NCBI GenBank assembly: GCA_018398765.1
Contig: JAHBMJ010001450.1
Location: 1 to 43,880, forward strand
From: Chromera velia
Lineage: Eukaryota > Sar > Chromeraceae
Direction of reading: 5' to 3'
DNA length: 43,880 bases
Part shown: piece after piece, positions 42,092 through 43,880 of the stretch
Layout of the letters: every line of letters starts with the position of its first letter
Position numbering within the stretch: the stretch's first letter is position 1
Translations under genes and position numbers: made by a program
The notes under the pieces: generated by a model
Databases searched by the model: none
What the model saw: only the letters and a program-made list of their open reading frames with translations
Told to the model about the DNA's origin: nothing

Positions 42092-43880
42092 ATGAAAGCA
42101 GCATGCTTCCCCCTTCTGCTCGCCCTCTGTCTTTACAGGGCACCTATCACTGCTGGAGTTGTCATCTCAAGGGAGGAGAAGCAAGGCAACTGGGTGACCA
42201 CACAAGCACAGGACGAAATTTCAACTTCCTTTCTTGGACAGTCCCGCCAAAGGTCGACAGATCAAGAGGAATCGACGGACAATGACCCCACAAACGAGGA
42301 ATCTGGTGTGAGCGTAAAGAGCGTCAAGGACTCCGTAAAAGAGGCCGATGTCAACTCGTCGGTCTTCAAGAAGTTTTTCGGAGAGGGCTGCACTCTTCTG
42401 ACGGACGAAGAACTCTCCCTTTTTGAGGAGGCTATGAACGATGTCGAGGTCTTCTTCTTCATCCTCAATGAGCACCCTGTCAAAGGTCTTCCTTGCAATC
42501 GGAGGAACAAAAGAGGAAGCCTCACTTGACTACTCAACCGTCGACAAGGCAGTTGGCAGGATTATAGGTGTCAGGGAAGGTTACACTTCTCTGAAGAATG
42601 GAGGGACATGGAAGCCCCCTGGAAGCGATGACTTCGTTCCTCTCGAGCCGAAAGAAGACAGTGCGAATCCTTGTGGAAAGATTTTGACTCGATTCTATAG
42701 AGCGTGGGCGCTTGCGGGCAGGTGTCGAAACGGCGTATGTGAGCAGAAGCTGAAAGCATGCAGGCAATCAATGCCGATCGAGACCTCAGCCTATCTGTCA
42801 GTGATTGAGGAAGAGGGTTTGATGGTGGATGACGACGGAAGTTTCAAGACTGCCCTCCTCGACATTCAGAAGGAATTCATGTCAATGGTCGGCGACATCG
42901 ACTATTCGGCAACGGAGGAGAGTTGGGACGTTGCAGTGAGAGACTGCAATAGCATGAGGCAGTGCGAGGGTGTAAAGACCTTTGTGTCGAGTAAATGGAC
43001 CCAGGAGGGAGAGGCGGACAAGGCCACGGAAGTTGATGCGCAATGGGACACACTTGAGCTCTTCTGCAGGTCAGGCAGTGCACCTTCATACAGAGCCGTT
43101 CAACCGATCGCAAGAGCAATTCAGCGCATACATTTTCATGTCTCTTCATCTCTGTTCTCAAATTTGGGGGTGCTGGTCAGTAGCCGCCTTTCAGGTTTTT
43201 GATGTTCGAAAGTCGAACCCCCCTCTTCACTTGTCTGCTCGCATGTCTATCTCTGTGTCTGCTGATTTTTCTCTGATTGGTTCCCTCCCTCCTTCCCTCC
43301 CTCCCTCGTTCCTTCCCATCCAGAGTCGCCGAGTTTGCCGACAAGGTCCAGGCCCCCTCCCCCGATGCTCCTGTGATCGCCTCCAAACAAGGAGTGCTGC
43401 CTTTAGAGTCCCAACTCCTCTCTGCCGTCCACATTCTCTCGGACACCTTCGAATTGGAACCGAAACGCTCCATCTCCCAGGGGAAGTCCCTTGAAGAGAT
43501 CAGCGCTGGTCTCTGTAAAGAGACCCTCCTGACCATCGGCAGACCTCTGGTGTCAGACGTAGCACAGGCTTTCTTGAAGTCGGGTAATGGAAAGGGAAGG
43601 CAGAACAAGACCAAGCGCAAGGTCCGTATCGGTCTTATCAAACGTCTCGCGCAGGCCCACTCCCTCTGTGACTTTATCGCCTCCGACCCAGGCGACGCCT
43701 TTGCCACCGGCAACGAGGCGACCCTGGAGACCATCTTCAGAGACTGTCAGGCCCTAAGCGGACAGCCTGCTTTTCTGAAGAAACTCCGAGACGGTTTCCT
43801 TGCCTACTCTACCGATGCATCCAAAAAATCCGATTGGCAGCATGTGCTGGCAGTTTGGAACAATCAGATGTCTTCCAAGG
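42092..43880 (+). CDS. Predicted secreted protein of unknown function, 3' end outside window
   Basis: The ATG at 42092 begins a signal peptide (MKAACFPLLLALCLYRAPITAG). Model exons are 42092-42448, 42486-43069 and 43324 to the window end. The second junction is well supported (AG/GTCAGG donor, TTCCCATCCAG acceptor, phase 2 on both sides). The first needs a 37-nt intron or is a one-base frameshift; both keep the downstream frame (FLAIGGTKEEASLDYSTVDKA). The last exon stays open for about 185 codons to base 43880 with no stop. The product is acidic to neutral and mostly helical, with scattered Cys (GRCRNGVCEQKLKAC, RDCNSMRQC) that could form disulphides. No family is recognised. A luminal or extracellular location follows from the signal peptide. 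Confidence 0.7.

Noticed and set aside
1-43880. tRNA, rRNA or other structured RNA genes
   Set aside because: I looked for cloverleaf boxes and rRNA-like words on both strands and found none I could support. A covariance-model scan would be the decisive test.

Overview
The window looks like nuclear DNA of a chromerid or closely related alveolate alga; Chromera velia is my best guess, from style rather than from any search. The reasons are spliced genes whose 3' splice sites mostly end in TGCAG, an oocyst-wall-like Cys-repeat protein, a bacterial-type rRNA methyltransferase gene in a spliced context, a MYND-finger gene, a Ty3/gypsy retrotransposon, and very abundant microsatellites. A 164-base N gap shows it is a draft assembly. 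Reading frames were joined by hand by requiring GT-AG borders and matching phases.

Layout. 1-494: microsatellite, then AT-rich DNA. 495-6934: a complete but decayed Ty3/gypsy LTR retrotransposon with two 275-bp LTRs, primer binding site, gag, protease, RT/RNase H, integrase and polypurine tract; the coding region is broken by five stop codons and one frameshift. 6935-9174: no gene, with two families of local repeats. 9175-11947 (-): three-exon, roughly 821-residue secreted Cys-rich protein resembling apicomplexan oocyst wall proteins. 13586-28879 (-): one giant gene of 20 phase-compatible exons encoding about 3,170 residues. It has a cytoplasmic N-terminus, one membrane span, and a long array of LEA-2/DUF3712-like repeats, including four tandem copies of a three-exon module.

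29669-35311 (+): an acidic, low-complexity protein with Cys/His clusters, probably nuclear; its model needs two one-base shifts at G runs. 36026-37705 (-): single-exon MYND zinc-finger protein. 38470-41031 (+): three-exon RsmJ-like 16S rRNA methyltransferase with an N-terminal extension; the N gap lies in its second intron. 42092-43880 (+): a secreted protein of unknown function, running off the window end.

The genes do not form an obvious pathway. The two large minus-strand genes both encode proteins entering the secretory route (wall and membrane/lumen). The most interesting signals are the exon-trio amplification, with intron-inclusive homogenisation, in the giant gene, and tandem repeats that appear to grow directly out of 5' splice sites in several of its introns, together with an unusual preference for C at donor position +3.
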